A stretch of DNA of 64,000 nt from Hanleya hanleyi (Eukaryota; Mollusca; Polyplacophora; Lepidopleurida; Hanleyidae): positions 124,001-188,000 of the forward strand of contig JAVTVY010045423.1 of NCBI GenBank assembly GCA_036873755.1, given 5' to 3'. This document shows, in pieces, positions 45,811 to 59,043 of this stretch (the first letter of the stretch is position 1; every line of letters starts with the position of its first letter). The notes beneath the pieces were generated by a model that saw only the letters and a list, made by a program, of their open reading frames with translations, was not told the origin of the DNA and did not search any database. The position numbers were made by a program, and so were the translations under genes.

Positions 45811-47181
45811 CTCGCGTTTTAAGTGTGTACTTGTGTTTATGTTATTATTTTTTCTCGCGTTTGGCGTTCGATACCCTCTTCGAACACAATATATGCCTAT
45901 ATTAAACTCACCTTTGCAATGTCGTTTGAATGGTATCTCTACGTCACGTGGTTGTCGACCTATAAAACACAGAGGGACAGACAAGTGGACGGAGGGATAT
46001 CGCAGATTTAATTATATGGATCGGTGTCGGATGTATATTGCAACAGTAACCCAAGAGTTGATAAGGCTAAGTATTTATTTTGTCAACTTCAAATTGCTAT
46101 TTAGGTGATGTCGTGAAAATCTGGTATGAGAAGTGCATAGCTAATGAAATCTTGTGTCCCTGATGTCAAAAATGACACACTCCCACCCTTTGTGGATTAG
46201 ATTCCTCAGATCTTCAGGCTGATATCATTTGCCGGTTGATCTCGTTTGATATGATGCCTTAAGAGGTTTCCTTTGACGCCGTCACGCCACCGGAAGATGG
46301 GTATATTTGTAATTCGGCAATGTAGCACGAGATCTGTCGTTCACTCTGTTTAGACTAATTATCGCTCGCTGTGTCGGAAGTACTCTCCTCGAACGTGCAC
46401 TAATCAATCATTGAGAATTCCCCCGATCCTACTTTCTCTCCAAGAATTGGAGGAGCTGCTGTGTTCATCCGGCGTTGGTGTTCGACATGCAGTGCAAGTA
46501 GACATGGCATCATATCGTCCTGGTATAGCAGAAATCCGACACAAGTCCGTATTCGGGCAAATGTTCTTGACATAATTGCCACTGACGTTCGGTTCGAATA
46601 TTTATTCCCTGCTGATCACATTTTTTTCTTGTTCCGCTTTTTCATGATTATAAACTAACAAATTGGCTGCTGCCTCTTCCGCCGGGACTCCCCATTGTTA
46701 CAAAAATCAAAATCTGCAAATATTTGCTTCATTTCCTTCCTGAGATGAGATATTAATGCCCAAGGGCAAAAATATTATGCAATAGATAATGTGTTGATGA
46801 ATATGGGTTTGGAACACGGATCAGTGAGATCTCTGCTTTTCACACACAGCTACTGACGCATTCGTAATAATTGGAACCACTGTACAGGATGTATTCAAGG
46901 GTGGTCCACCTTCGCCAAAAGGGAACATCAGGGGATTCGCTGGATCAGAGAAATGGGCAGATAGGGGGGTTTGTTTCCGACTGAAAAGAGCATATGTATG
47001 GACAAAATTTAAAAAAAACATTCTCAAAAGGAGAATCCTGACACGGAAGCGGTAAATAAATATGCGTCTCGGTCATCAGTATTCGCGCGAAGCTTATCTA
47101 TCGGAGAGGATAGTAATGCAGGTTAACATACCATGGTCTCAAATAATGGTGGTACACTCTTAAAGTCGAAGAAAACTTATG
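45811..47181. other. Unassigned sequence
   Basis: No gene, repeat or splice-bounded exon recognised. Confidence 0.45.
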
Positions 47182-47875
47182 ACTAATGTATACACTGAAT
47201 GAAAGATCTATCTCCCCCGTATCCAAAAGTGTAAGCAAATATTTTTTGCAATTTTTTCCACTCGATTAAATCGACGTTCAACCTGCGCATCGTTGTCTCT
47301 CAAGCGTGCCGCCATTTTGGCTCGGGTCGTCTAAGCGTGTGACGTCACCCGGGCCTCGCCGCTCTCTAGCGGAGAAGGCGAAAATATAATGACATTTCAT
47401 GGAGATATATTACAAGCCAAGCCATCTGGTTTCAACATTCGGAACCGATGAAATATCACGGTCTTTGGAAGGTTTGGATTTCCAGTTCTGTTAGAATAGC
47501 CAAACGCCAAACACTGCGGCATGATGCCCGTGTATTTGCGGAATATTGGCACACTACCACTATCAAATTATAACGGTATACGAAATATAAACCTGCAGTC
47601 CCGAGAGCTTCTCATACTTTAACGTACAGGGGGGAAGTGAGTATGAGCCCCGGCTGATGACGTCACCCAGTGATGCGCACAATATGTTTTCGGCATTTCT
47701 GATTGGTTAAAATAGACACAAGCCGTTATAATGGCGGCACTTATGAATCTGTCCACAGGTTCCAGTTTTTGATGTTTCGATATGAATAGATCGGCGGTAA
47801 AAAATCGCAACAATTATTTGCTTTCATTTTTGGATACGGGGGGAGAGAGATCTTTCGTTCAGTGTATACATTAGT
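47182..47875. mobile_element. Inverted-repeat element, about 690 bp
   Basis: ACTAATGTATACACTGAATG at the left pairs with CATTAGT-preceding GTTCAGTGTATA at the right; AAAGATCT-TCTCCCCCGTATCCAAAA continues the pairing to about 60 bp. The interior has no transposase. Confidence 0.82.
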
Positions 47876-47906
47876 GACATGTTTTCTCATCCTTTAAAAC
47901 GCAATT

Positions 47907-48091
47907 TATGTTAGATTTAACATCCAGAGGGTTGGAAGAGGGAAAGCGTTTAGAAACTGTTTTCTCGCCACTTTTAAGTGTTGGATGCAACAGCTTAAAC
48001 TGTTGCATTTAACACTTAAAAGTAGTGAATACAACACTTTCTAAATGCTTTCCCTCCTCCAACCCTCTAGATGTTAAATCTATCATTTGCG
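47907..48091. mobile_element. Palindromic MITE, about 185 bp
   Basis: ATGTTAGATTTAACATCCAG and AGGGTTGGAAGAGGGAAAGC pair with their complements at 48040-48090; the centre is AACAGCTTAAACTGTT. It starts 31 bp after the previous element. Confidence 0.85.
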
Positions 48092-49254
48092 TACCGGTGT
48101 GCAACCCGCACAATTCACCTCGGCAATCGGCAATTGCCGACGTATTTGCCGAAGCATTAGAGATACGCCGCGGCAAAAAAATCTGCCGAGGCGATCGCCG
48201 TCAAGCAAAATGAACAATGGGAAAAATCAACCAACGATGTCCAAATAGCGAATAAAATACAAAAAATTTTGCATAGCAAAAACTCAGAACAATATCATTG
48301 TTACTGTTTATGTACTGTTTGTATAAATTCCTGTACGTCTCGTTTTGACAACAGGTTCATCGGTATTATTCACACTTGGAAATCCGTTGTTGTTGTTTAT
48401 CTGTAAATCCACTCTCTAAACCCGCTGTAGTTCTACAGTAGAATCAGTTTTCCATGCGGCTCATGTCTGTTCCATTCTGAGTTTGACTCCAGGGGTGAAA
48501 GATCACGCATACACAATTAACTGTTTCCCCATTGTTTAAGCAAAAAGATATTTACTCTCCCGAAACCATGAGAATATTACATTAGTGTGAAAAGAATAAA
48601 GATTATCTTACTGTTAATAAGAGAACAAATACCAACGAGATGCTATTTGATTTACGGAGAAACTTCACTACAACCCATCTCCCCCACGGTTTTCATTGTT
48701 TTTGGACACAAACCACACTGCCCGGGATAACCTCACTTGAGTCACTTGACAAAATCAACAGGGGTGAAAGGTGTAACAGAGCTGAACACGAGTTCATATT
48801 ATTTGATGATATGAATATTTTATACCCGTGAAAATGGTGGCAATATTTCAATAACATAAGAATAAGATAACGGTTCATTCGAATACAAAACCCAAGAATG
48901 ATGATTTTGTAATTTGCATGCGACGGTCTTCCCACCCCCGTGATCACCAGACTTCATGATTGAGATCGCCCGAGGCTTGCATAGAATTTTGTTTGAAGCA
49001 CGTGTTGAGGTCAACATGCTGTAAACATTATAATGTGAAAGAAATATGTTCCAGACGTCACAGTTCAGATACAAAGTTTTAACCGGTGGCACTTTGCAAC
49101 ATGTCTTTCTTGGTTTACCTTGAAAAATATTACATAACACCCTGCTAAATGAAATCATTCTGATCATAATCTGAATTTACTGGCGCCAAAGTGCATCACG
49201 CTCTCAGAGTCACATGCAGCACAGGTCCGTGTCTCAAATCAACAAAACATGATG
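48092..49254. other. Unassigned sequence with GCCGA motifs
   Basis: At 48117-48196 the motifs CGGCAATTGCCGACG and GCGGCAAAAAAATCTGCCGAGG occur; a similar stretch (TCGGCAAAAAAAAAGCCGAGG) is at 49793-49814. Possibly two remnants of one short repeat. No gene recognised. Confidence 0.45.
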
Positions 49255-49393
49255 TGTTGTTCTCAATAAAACAATGCTGATTAATCGATGTTGTTCTTAC
49301 CTCACGCTACCAATATACTATACCTATATATATATTGATTAATCAGCATTGTTTTATTGAGAACAACATAGGCTAATCAGCATTGTTTTATTG
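49255..49393. mobile_element. Palindromic MITE with partial third arm
   Basis: GTTGTTCTCAATAAAACAAT-GCTGATTAATC pairs with GATTAATCAGC-ATTGTTTTATTGAGAACAAC; a further AATCAGCATTGTTTTATTGA follows directly, as a partial duplication. Confidence 0.85.
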
Positions 49394-49857
49394 ATGAGAG
49401 ACACGACAGTCACCCTGTGCATGCAGTGACATTGCTGTGGGGAATTTCCCGAGCCAATCTAATTATAGAACAATGCTTCCTAGAGGGGGTCCACTAATTG
49501 GTCATTCACTTTCGGGCGGGATAATCATACACGTGGTGACCGATTGAGCGATTCTGTGGTGTCTTGTAATGCAGCTAATCCACAGACTGACACATACAGT
49601 GACTCAGATTAGTTTGCTACGTAGGACTTTTGAAGTGTTCAATCATCCAAACAAACTCTGAGAGATAGTAGTAACTGTAAAAGCACCAGTTTTTGCTTGA
49701 CACTATAATAAAATGATTTCTTTACCTTCAGATTGGCCTCTATATCACTAATATCTCTCTTAAAAAAAATGCCGAGGTGAAATGACTTTTGCCGACGCAA
49801 AGTAATATTTTCTCGGCAAAAAAAAAGCCGAGGATAATTTTTTGAATTGTGAGGGTT

Positions 49858-50019
49858 GGGTGTGGAGGCTAAGAATGTCCGGTGGCTAAGAGTGCCCGGT
49901 CCCTATATTCTAACCCAGCTAGGATACTTTTCTCCACAGTGTCCGTCCTTGGTTGCAATAGAAAAAGATATGAAAAGTAACACTCATCACCAGGACATTC
50001 TTATCCATCACACCGGTAT
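49858..50019 (+). mobile_element. MITE with GGTGTG...CACACC ends, copy 1
   Basis: It begins GGTGTGGAGGCTAAGAATGT and ends ACATTCTTATCCATCACACC, so its own ends are inverted repeats of about 20 bp. A second, reversed copy is at 52926-53091. Confidence 0.85.
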
Positions 50020-50551
50020 TGCTTAAATATCTGTATTCCGAAGTGACATCAAAATTTTCATGCTTTCAACTATATATGATAACGAAACCGTTTCAATCAT
50101 AAAACAGTTTATAAAAAATAAAACATAAAACACACCAAAGTTTTGCTATATCCGGGAGTTATACATTTAATAACGCACACAAATTTTTTGTGTGTGTGTT
50201 TGCCGGTTATAGTAGTTACGGTAGTTGAGTTGTCTGCAAAACGAGGAGCACTTGGCGGATTCTGTTACGATGATACTTTGCAGTTTGTAAGTAAGACTAT
50301 CCAGGCGCTCAAATATCACATCATGTCACATATTGTGTGAACTTATTCTTCTTGAAGATTTAGTTCAGGATGTTTTGGTTTTTTTCATCTGCATGTGTTG
50401 ATCGAACTCGACGAAGACTAATGCGCGTGCGGATCAGGTTCGGAACCCAGGTCTATCTTACCTAATGGATAAGGGAGATTTTACGAGAAGTTCGGTTATT
50501 TGCTTTTCCTCTAACTCGATGACACCCACCGATTGGGCATATCATTATATA

Positions 50552-50970
50552 CACTGTAAACTTAGGTGTTAACATATTGGACGCCTAAATTGTAACATTT
50601 ATTGAACGCGTAATTGTGTTAAAATTGTTAACTTCCATGCTCAAATTGTTCACTTCCATGTTCAATTTTGAACTTTATCATCTCAAACCATTAACGCAGG
50701 TATTAAGATGCAAAACTCATTATTAAACTATTTCAACACGCGTATTCAAAGTTTGAATAATAGCATTTTAAACTCTAACATAAGTGTTCACAACTTTAAC
50801 ATGCGTGTTACAATTGTTCAGTATTGCATTCTGCATTTGAATACCGTACCTGCGTTAATGATTTGAATGCTAAGGTTCAAAATTGAACATGGAAGTTAAC
50901 AATTCGAACACAATTACGCGTTCAATAAGTGTTACAGTTTAGGCGTTCAGTAACACCTAAGTTTACAGTG
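50552..50970. mobile_element. Foldback MITE, 419 bp, TA target duplication
   Basis: CACTGTAAACTTAGGTGTTA at the left pairs with TAACACCTAAGTTTACAGTG at the right; both ends are flanked by TA, consistent with a Tc1/mariner-type duplication. The arms are nearly complementary through the centre (GAACATGGAAGTTAAC-, ACGCGTTCAATAA). Confidence 0.9.
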
Positions 50971-51344
50971 TATTATTTGCTCTTTTGTTCCACTGTGCCC
51001 CTAAAATCCCTGAATCCATAATCTATCAGGTTCCTTCGAACTATAGACATTTGTTGATTGAATGGGTTTATGTTTACACAATACATAATCAACAAATTTG
51101 AAATAGATCTAATTCAAAGGAATGATCTGACCCACTCGTCGTAAGCCTCAATTTTACCCAATTCTTAGTGGCAAGCGAAGGCGGCTATTGATATCACGTA
51201 ACCAACTCTTGACAACCTGTCGAATATAACCAAAATTGAAAATACTAGATACTACGCAGGCGTACATATAAGGACTTTATATTTTAGTCACGTGTCCACA
51301 AAGGCTAACGATTGATCACGTTGGGATTTAGGACACATAAATTA

Positions 51345-51415
51345 CAACACATATAAGGGAAGTGGGAAGAGGTGCGACATACTGACTGCGTCACATGACT
51401 TCACAGAACGCACAC
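51345..51415 (-). repeat. Inverted fragment of the 508-bp repeat
   Basis: ATTACAACACATATAAGGGA through AGTGGGAAGAGGTGC and CATACTGACTGCGTCACATG to ACTTCACAGAA is the complement of the same stretch in the 9350-11328 array. Confidence 0.88.
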
Positions 51416-51865
51416 GACCCAAAATATGTAACGGCTACAACCAGAGAGAAAACGAGAGGGAAAAGCTGTTGTGTTCGTGACGATGGAGGATGGTTACAAA
51501 CACGGACAACCAGATAATGCTTTCCCGTGTCTGAAGACCAATCTGTCTGAACAGATAATGATGTGAATTCGTGCCACATAAACGAACTGTCCCGATAACT
51601 AGCGAATTGGCTCCACGTAAACCTATTCTGTCTATATCCACCTGAATATTCGCCAAAATAGAATCAGGTGAAGTTAGGTACTATAAAATATCTTCCCGAG
51701 ATACTTACACTCGAATTTAAGCAGACTTTCCTGTACGTGCCATTCAAATCTGCCTCTCAATTCGTATCCAGGCTGGAAATCAACGTGACGAACCTGTTAT
51801 TCAGGTGGAACCCCATAGTATTCAGTGGGAGGCGGGGTGGATGTGAGATCCGTAGTAAAGACAAC

Positions 51866-52370
51866 ATGAGGGCACTGTGACTAGGGTGGCAGGGGGTGTC
51901 TTCGTCGATATTGTTGTTGTTGATGATATTCAATAAAAAAAAAATCCAAGAATATAATCATTTCCCACCTTTTCATACACCACAATGACAGTAGATGAGG
52001 GCACTGTGACTAGGGTGGCAGGGGGTGTCTTCGTCGATATTGTTGTTGTTGTGATATTAATAAAAAAAAAATCCAAGAATATAATCATTTCCCACCTTTT
52101 CATACACCACAATGACAGTAGATGCCCTAAAAATGCTTTCTATACGCCCTACATCGGTCTACATACCCCTCCTGTACTAGATCTCGATCTGTAATATCAA
52201 GTGCGGAAACTCCAATGTAAGGCGTATAGAAAGCATTTTTATGACATCCACTGTCATTGTGGTGTATGAAAAGGTGGGAAATAATTATATTCTTGAAAAT
52301 AAAATTATATAATCACAACAACAACATCGACGAAGACACCCCCTGCAACCCAAGTCACTGTGCATGGGAG
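51866..52370. repeat. About 130-bp tandem duplication with a facing inverted copy
   Basis: GAGGGCACTGTGACTAGGGT to ACAATGACAGTAGATG occurs twice (51866-51994 and 51995-52121). The complement follows at 52195-52370 (GGCGTATAGAAAGCATTTTT, GTCATTGTGGTGTATGAAAA, CATCGACGAAGACACCCCCT), forming a large hairpin with a loop near 52150-52195. Confidence 0.88.
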
Positions 52371-52925
52371 TCACATTGCAGATCCACTGGCTCTGATAGG
52401 CGAGGATTCATAGTTTCACGTAGTATGCATCGTTTGGTCTAGCTAAGATTCATAGCGTCTCCCTTCCCTCACCAGGGAGATGCTATGGATCTTAGCTACG
52501 TTAGGTCATGTAATTGGGTCAGCATTTGAAACATGCTGCTTATCGATCGATATCAGTTAACTATTCCCATGATAAAATGAATTGATACCACCAATTAAAG
52601 AGTGTAACCGACAGCTTCTACTGAGTCTGGCAGAGGTGGTTCTACATGTACATTAAGATTAGATTGTACTGAATCGGCCAATGCCGTAATATGATTGCCA
52701 ATAGAGAATTGACTGTGCATCGTATTGAGATGTTTCGTGGGATCCAAGGTTCGTTAATAGACATATCACCGGTGAGGTCCCAAGAGATCCTCTGACCATT
52801 GTTCATGCTAATAACCTGACGAGTCCGGCAGTTTATACCTCCGGTCCGTAGATTGTATCGTGTACATGTCGAGAATTGAACATTTAGGTGTAACGGCATA
52901 ACATCTACGATATACGATTGCCGGT

Positions 52926-53091
52926 GTGATGGATAAGAATGTCCTGGTGATTATGTCCCTTTTCATATCCTTTTCTACTGCAACCAGGCACGGACACTTG
53001 TCCCCAATGTGGAGAAAAATGTCCTAGCTGGGTTAGAAGATAGGGGCCGGACACTCGTAGCCACCGGACATTCTTAGCTTCCACACCGGCT
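52926..53091 (-). mobile_element. MITE with GGTGTG...CACACC ends, copy 2 (reversed)
   Basis: Reverse complement of 49858-50019 with scattered differences (GGTGTGATGGATAAGAATGT ... ACATTCTTAGCTTCCACACC). Confidence 0.85.
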
Positions 53092-53552
53092 TTAGACTAT
53101 TGCTGCAGCCTGACTGCTTGATCCGGCACGGTCTCGGATAATGTAGGACATTAGTACCTCGTGGCGCACTGCTAGGAATCCATATTGGCATCCATGTCTA
53201 AAGCACAGTATCACGCCGAAACTCTGAACAGCGCATGTCAGCTGTATGACTTCCATTACTATGGAGGTCAGCTTTAGACGCAAAACCAGGAGAAACACCT
53301 CAAATTATAAGAGATGCTTTGGGGGTGGAATCAAGGGAATATCCATTTCATTTGGATATATATCTTATCTGCTGATAAGGGATACATACAACGAGGGCTA
53401 TGTGAGCGGAAACACATCCTATAGCATGTGGTGTGCCTCACGTGCGGCGGATCACGGTTTACAGCTCAGAGCTGTAAAATCCTTACACATCAATGCGCGA
53501 GGTATTAGGAGTTCGACGGAATAGGCCAAGCGGTCGCAATGCTTGATTGGGG

Positions 53553-53960
53553 TCAACCAACTCTCTGGGGGTCTAATAAATCTGTCAGATTTTTGGACAG
53601 GATTCCCGACCGCGCGCACAACGCCGCAAGTGACATCATATATAGTAAAATAGATCTTTGCCGAACATTTCGATTACTTTTTAAGTTTGCATAATACCTC
53701 TGTTGACCTAGCTTTAAAAAGAGTTTTCTGGAGATTATTTTCCCTATTTATCTGGAGAGAGCACGTGAAAAGTAGTTCGCTCAATTGCAGAACTGAAGGA
53801 GTTGTTCGCCCGGATTCAAACTGAACCGTGCGTACGTGGATTTCCCCCTATACGTCATAGCAACCTATAGTAAAGGTCAACTTCCGCTATTGGCGGCAGG
53901 GATGATAAATGAGCCTGTGAAACGGAGCATGCGCTGTGGGGAGGATGGATTGGAGTCTCA
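53553..53960. mobile_element. One-sided copy of the 1.2-kb inverted-repeat element
   Basis: CAACCAACTCTCTGGGGGTC through GTCAGATTTTTGGAC, GTTGACCTAGC and AAAGTAGTTCGCTCA to GGAGCATGCGCTGTGGGGA matches 11773-12170 in the same orientation. The right arm is absent. Confidence 0.85.
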
Positions 53961-56019
53961 TTCGGGACTGCTGAACGGAAATCTACGAAGGGGACCGATT
54001 GTACTATCTTCCACCGGAGATCCCCGAGAAGTTCCCAGTGGTTGGGTTCTGTGAAAGGGGACTAGGAAGGGGGCTAGGTTTCTCTTCCTGATCCAAAGTT
54101 GAAGTCTTCAATCCAGCCAATGAGAGTGCTCGATAGAAAGGACGGCTGTTTCTGCATTAGCCAATGGCGGCGCTCTTGTTACCAGGCTAATTAGTATAGA
54201 ATCTATTGTAGGGTTTTGAGGTCCATTTTAATTTGGGTATCATGAAATTCATTGACCGTTGATGGGGCATGTGAAATCTTGAACACTGGTCCTATACTAC
54301 ATCCCCCCTAATAATCTGGATACATCATTGGGAATGCTCAGTTTTAAAACTGATAAATGTAATCGTTTGTGAGGACCAAAGTTTACCTTTTGATCAATCT
54401 TCATAAACTTTTGCGCCGGACAAAACTACGTTTCCAACATTTCTTTGTCTTCACGGATTTACGAACGCCGAAATCGATGCACTGAGAATTGTAATAAATT
54501 CCCGGCACAAAACCCTTGAAACACTACAGCGGTACTGACAGGCCGATACCTTAGAAACAACATGCTTATCCAAAATGCTCTGCAAATCAGATATTGAATT
54601 TGTAGGTTAAACAGTCATTAAACTTTATAAGCTGGTAAGTTACACTAAGTTGCCATCGTATTGTCATATACCTTGCCTCCTCAGTCGTGGAACCATATAT
54701 GTATGGTCATTCTGTAGTCCTCTTCGTCATCTACACGTGTGTGATTCTGACTTTGGGGCAACCTCCTGACAGCAGTCGAATGCCCTACGACAGCTGCGAT
54801 GAACTTTCTCAGACTTTCTGGGACTGATCACACACTGCGCAGTTCCCTACGCGAATAGATTCGCTTAGAACGTGGAGGAAATTAAGAATCTAACATCTTT
54901 AACGAATGTAAGCTATTGATTAAGTACTTTTGGGATATATTTTGTTGACGAAAACAAAGGCTGTCAGCGGGGCGAGAGAAGGTTAATAATCTCAGAGCTG
55001 AGAGCGTGTTAACGATATTGTGGGCAGTCGTTCAGTTGATATACGCTATTCTGAGTTTCACTATGGGAGTGTCCATGTCCATTTTGAGTCTTCTTTCGGT
55101 AGTTATTTTTTATTTCCCCGTAAATAAATCAGATGAAACTACCGATATCTTCCGCCATTTTACAAGTCATGTGATACCCTATTTGTTCAAATTTAGCGTC
55201 CCACAACATCTCTTAAATATTACAAAAATTATTCACAATAGTGATATAATTTCAAATGCCAGAAGTAGATTTTGAAGAAGTGGTGTCAGAAGTGGATTTC
55301 TCGAAGCTGTACATCGCTGGATAGAGACAGAATAGTTTTCGGTGACTAAACGATATCGTTTCAAGATAATGGAGCCTGTCGATTCTCGAGGCATCTTATT
55401 TCTGGTGTAGAGGCCCAAACATGATTATATTCTGGACATTTATTTTAGTTTCGTTCCACTGGAAGGGAGTTTGCGTGTACCGGGGTAGTTTAAGGTTTCC
55501 GTCCCAAAAGCAAACAAAACATTTTTGTTAATTCTAAGGTATATTGGTTTGTTTGAAAATGTTGCCCATGACATAGCGCACATAAAGGATTGCCAAACTC
55601 ACTGGAGTATAACAATTATTTTCCCGAAATTATATTGTCTCTAGAAGATTTATCTCCCATCAAGATCTTCATAATAGCCGAGTAAACAATGCTGAGGCAT
55701 CTTGGCACATTCAATAATGGATGGACCGGCAGATATTGTCTTCCACTGGATGGTACTAAAGTCATGCTGTTTATACGATAATATTTCTCTGAATCACTGC
55801 CATTATCAGCATCATTACCCACATCGATCAATATATTTCTTGTATGGGCCATTATAGTTTAACCCTACCCGGTCTAGGCAATTCTGGTTGTACACCAGCC
55901 CCCTCACAAGCCCCTTATATTATTATCGTTGCTTCTGTGGCTAGGGGCTAAAACGTTCTAATTGATATATATTTGGATCAAGTTCTGGCAGAAACGAAGA
56001 ATCGCTATCGCATTGGCTG
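53961..56019. other. Unassigned sequence
   Basis: No repeat or domain recognised. A hydrophobic frame at 55006-55275 and a minus-strand frame at 55616-55852 have no supporting splice or start context. Confidence 0.4.
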
Positions 56020-56023
56020 CTCT

Positions 56024-56468
56024 AATAGCGTCACACAGCCAGAAAAAGAGTGATGGCCCATTACCTTTTTATGGTGATAATGCCTGCTCTAATGGCGTCA
56101 CACAGCCAGAAAAAGGGTTTTTATGGTGATAATGCATGTTCATCATCCTTTAAAGGTGATTAAAAAAAAGGTGATGGCCAATGTCGTCACCCTTTTAGGG
56201 CGATGGCCCATTTCGTCACCCTTTTGTGGTGATAGCCAGTACCCTTTTAGGGCGATGACCTAAACATTTGCACTCATTGCTGATTACCCTTTTAGAGTGA
56301 TAGCCGTCACCCTTTTAAGGTGATAGCCATTACCCTTTTAAGGTGACCGCCATTACCCTTTTAAGGTGATGGTGGAAAAGGGTGATGGCTCTAACTCTAC
56401 GCCTTTTTTGGGTGATGCTGTCATCACCATTTTAGGGAGATAAGTATCACCATTTTTCTGGCTGTGCA
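56024..56468. mobile_element. Inverted-repeat element made of GGTGATGGCC/CACCCTTTTA units
   Basis: The ends are CACAGCCAGAAAAAG (left, also repeated at 56100) and CATTTTTCTGGCTGTG (right). The interior is a run of about 25-bp self-complementary units, CACCCTTTTAGGGTGATGGC. A 53-bp fragment including the right-hand terminus is at 8697-8749. Confidence 0.85.
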
Positions 56469-57049
56469 TAGTAACAGTAACGTGATCTTGTCGAATTGGA
56501 GGCAGTAATGGAGCATTATTCTAGGCAAATTCAATCAGTTTCATACAGAGTGAAACAAGAATGTCGAGAACAATGATCTGATCGTACCTCATAGTCTCCA
56601 TTCCTCATTCTCATGGCATCAGATTGTATTCCTTCTAATGCCAGATTTATACCCTGTGATTACACTAAATAGCATAAAACTTGATAATTCTTTTACAAAG
56701 ATATACTGGAGGCATATTCCCATCTCTCTAGTATATACAGATACATGCTCCCGCGTTTTTCTGCGCAGTGCGGTCAGAGGGAGTTTCATCGACTTTTCGG
56801 CGGTTACATGCTAACTCTCACAATGGGAGAATGCCATTCCGAAATTTCGAAGTCACCCAAGTCTACTCAACCATGATCCGATGCATCCAGGATGCATCCA
56901 GGTTTAAGCAATAGCGCTCAAACTTAGACATCCCGGAATATTAGTACACTTGCGCAGAGATAACAATCTCTTACGTTGGTGAGACCCAGAGGAATAAATC
57001 TCTAATTGGCATGATGGGATACTTCATTAAAGGAAAAAAAATTCTGACC

Positions 57050-58800
57050 GAAAACATTAAAACAAGCCATGCTAAATTTAAAAGAACAAAATGAAAAAAC
57101 CTTCAAATATTTTGCGCACTACAAAGCAAGAATCACGTTAACAAACGGACGAACAAAATAATACACGAACCTGGAAAGTTAGAAGACCAGCACAAAATTC
57201 AGACTGAAATCTTAAACTTTTGTGAAGAACTATATAAATCGACGGACACCGATCTAGAATACCGTGATGATCCTGTGGCTTTCAGCCACTCATATGACTT
57301 GCCTGAACTTCCAACAAGTCAATTGAGCTGGAAGGGGAAACGAATTTTGTTGACGCTGCAGTAGCGTTAATACAGATGAAAACAATTAAGTCCGCGTTCA
57401 GACGGATACACCGGTGGCTTTTGTTTAATATTTCTGAGTATATAATAGTTATTATTGGATAAAATTCATCAATGAGGCGTATAGGGAAGGAACCATCATT
57501 CCGAGAGCCGGAAATCCTACAGAATATATGAAAAAATTGTGACCCATGGCTTTCTTGTACTGTAGTTACAAATTGGCCTCTCTATGTGTTGGTAATTTAT
57601 GATGATCAGAAGGGATTTATGGCCGGACGATTTATCGATGAAAGTACTAGAATCATTTACGATATCCTTTCTAAAAGACGAAATTCTTGGCATATTGCTA
57701 TCAGTAGATTCCGAGAAGGCGTTTGACTAGGTATCCTTGTCTTCCGTTGAAAAAATGTTGGTCACTTTTACCTTTCGTCCCTCTTTTCGATAATGGATGG
57801 AAACAATAACTTGCTCCATCTTTTTAAGCGTAACTGTCAATGGATACTTGATTCAACCTCTGCCTATTGACTGAGGCTGTCGTCAAGAGATCCATTATCC
57901 CCGTATATATATTTATATATTTTTTTGTGTGGAGATTTTGGCAATACTGTTACGTGCAGAACCATATGACTTGCCTAACTTTCCCTTGACAATTTAATTG
58001 AGATGGAAGAGGAAATAAAGTATGCTGAGGCTGTGGTAGCATTAAAACAGATGAAAACAAATAAAGCCCGGGCTCAGACAGATACACCAGCGAATTAGCT
58101 ATTATTGGATAAAATCATCAACGCGGTGTATGGGGAAGGGATAATAACCATCATTCCTGAGAGCCGGAAATCCTAGAGAATATATAAAGAATTGCTTGCC
58201 ATAACTTTGTTGAACAGTGGTTACAAATTGACCTCTCTTTGTGTCGGTAATCGGATGAAGAGAAGGTGTTTCATTGGTGTCCTTATCTTTCATTTAATAA
58301 GTATTGGTACCTTTTACTATTTGTCCCTCTTTTCGACCATGGATAGAACAATATCTTTCTCCATCTTTTCAAGAATATCTGTCAATGGATACTTGGTTCG
58401 GCATTTGTCAATCGACTGAGGCTGTCGTCAAGGGATCCATTGCCCCCGTATATACTTTTGTTTTATGTAGAGATTTTGGCAATAATGTTACGTGCCACAC
58501 ACCAAGTAAAATATATTAGGTCCTACTACTGGCACAGAGGAATTCATGTTGACGCTATACGCGGATGATCTTAGATAGGAGTGAGCGTTCTCTCGATGCT
58601 GTACTGAAACTTTTCAAATAGATTTTCGAAGATATCCGCGTTAAAAAATAAATTTGGATTGGTTCTAAAAAAAGACCAATCGAAACGATCTGTGAAGATT
58701 GTGATTTAAGGTGGACATCCCAATTTACAATTTTAGATATACAATATAATTCGCTATTCCTGAAACAACACACATTATTTATCCGTGTAGCAGTTTATTT
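57050..58800 (+). pseudogene. L1-like LINE reverse transcriptase, decayed and partly duplicated
   Basis: Across several plus-strand frames: a pre-RT region (NKIIHEPGKL, then CEELYKSTDTDLEYRDDP near 57220), QMKTIKSA, a segment corresponding to KGFMAGRFIDESTR near 57620, LLSVDSEKAFD (RT Asp motif, about 57700), NGY...GCRQ (57840-57880), then a restart and a second, diverged copy of this region (57960-58450). Only the second copy goes on to LYADDL near 58560 and a post-palm segment (IGSKKRPIETICEDCDL). Motif order fits L1/Tx1-type LINEs. Stops and frameshifts are frequent, so no function is expected. The ORF1 region and the apurinic endonuclease were not recognised. Confidence 0.7.
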
Positions 58801-58868
58801 TCATTCCGCTGTTTTGGTGTGAGATCATGCAGGCTGTATGCATACTTCCTTGAAGTCCTCGGCTTTAG

Positions 58869-59043
58869 TTGCCACATGAACAGGTACAATAAAAGCGTAC
58901 CTAAGATACAACACATATCACGAATCGTTAGATTCTTGGTATGTGCTTTAGAATAGTTTAACCGGAAGACTATACTGTGAAGTCATGTGGCTCTGCCAGT
59001 ATGTCGGCACCTCTTCCCACTTCCCTTATATGTGTTGTAATTT
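58869..59043 (+). repeat. Fragment of the 508-bp repeat in unit 1
   Basis: TTGCCACATGAACAGGTACA through CACGAATCGTTAGATTCTTG to ACTTCCCTTATATGTGTTGT is a near-identical piece of the 9350-11328 unit. Confidence 0.93.

Noticed and set aside
48117..49814. 1.7-kb transposon bounded by GCCGAGG motifs
   Set aside because: The two boundary stretches look more like direct than inverted repeats and match only over short runs.
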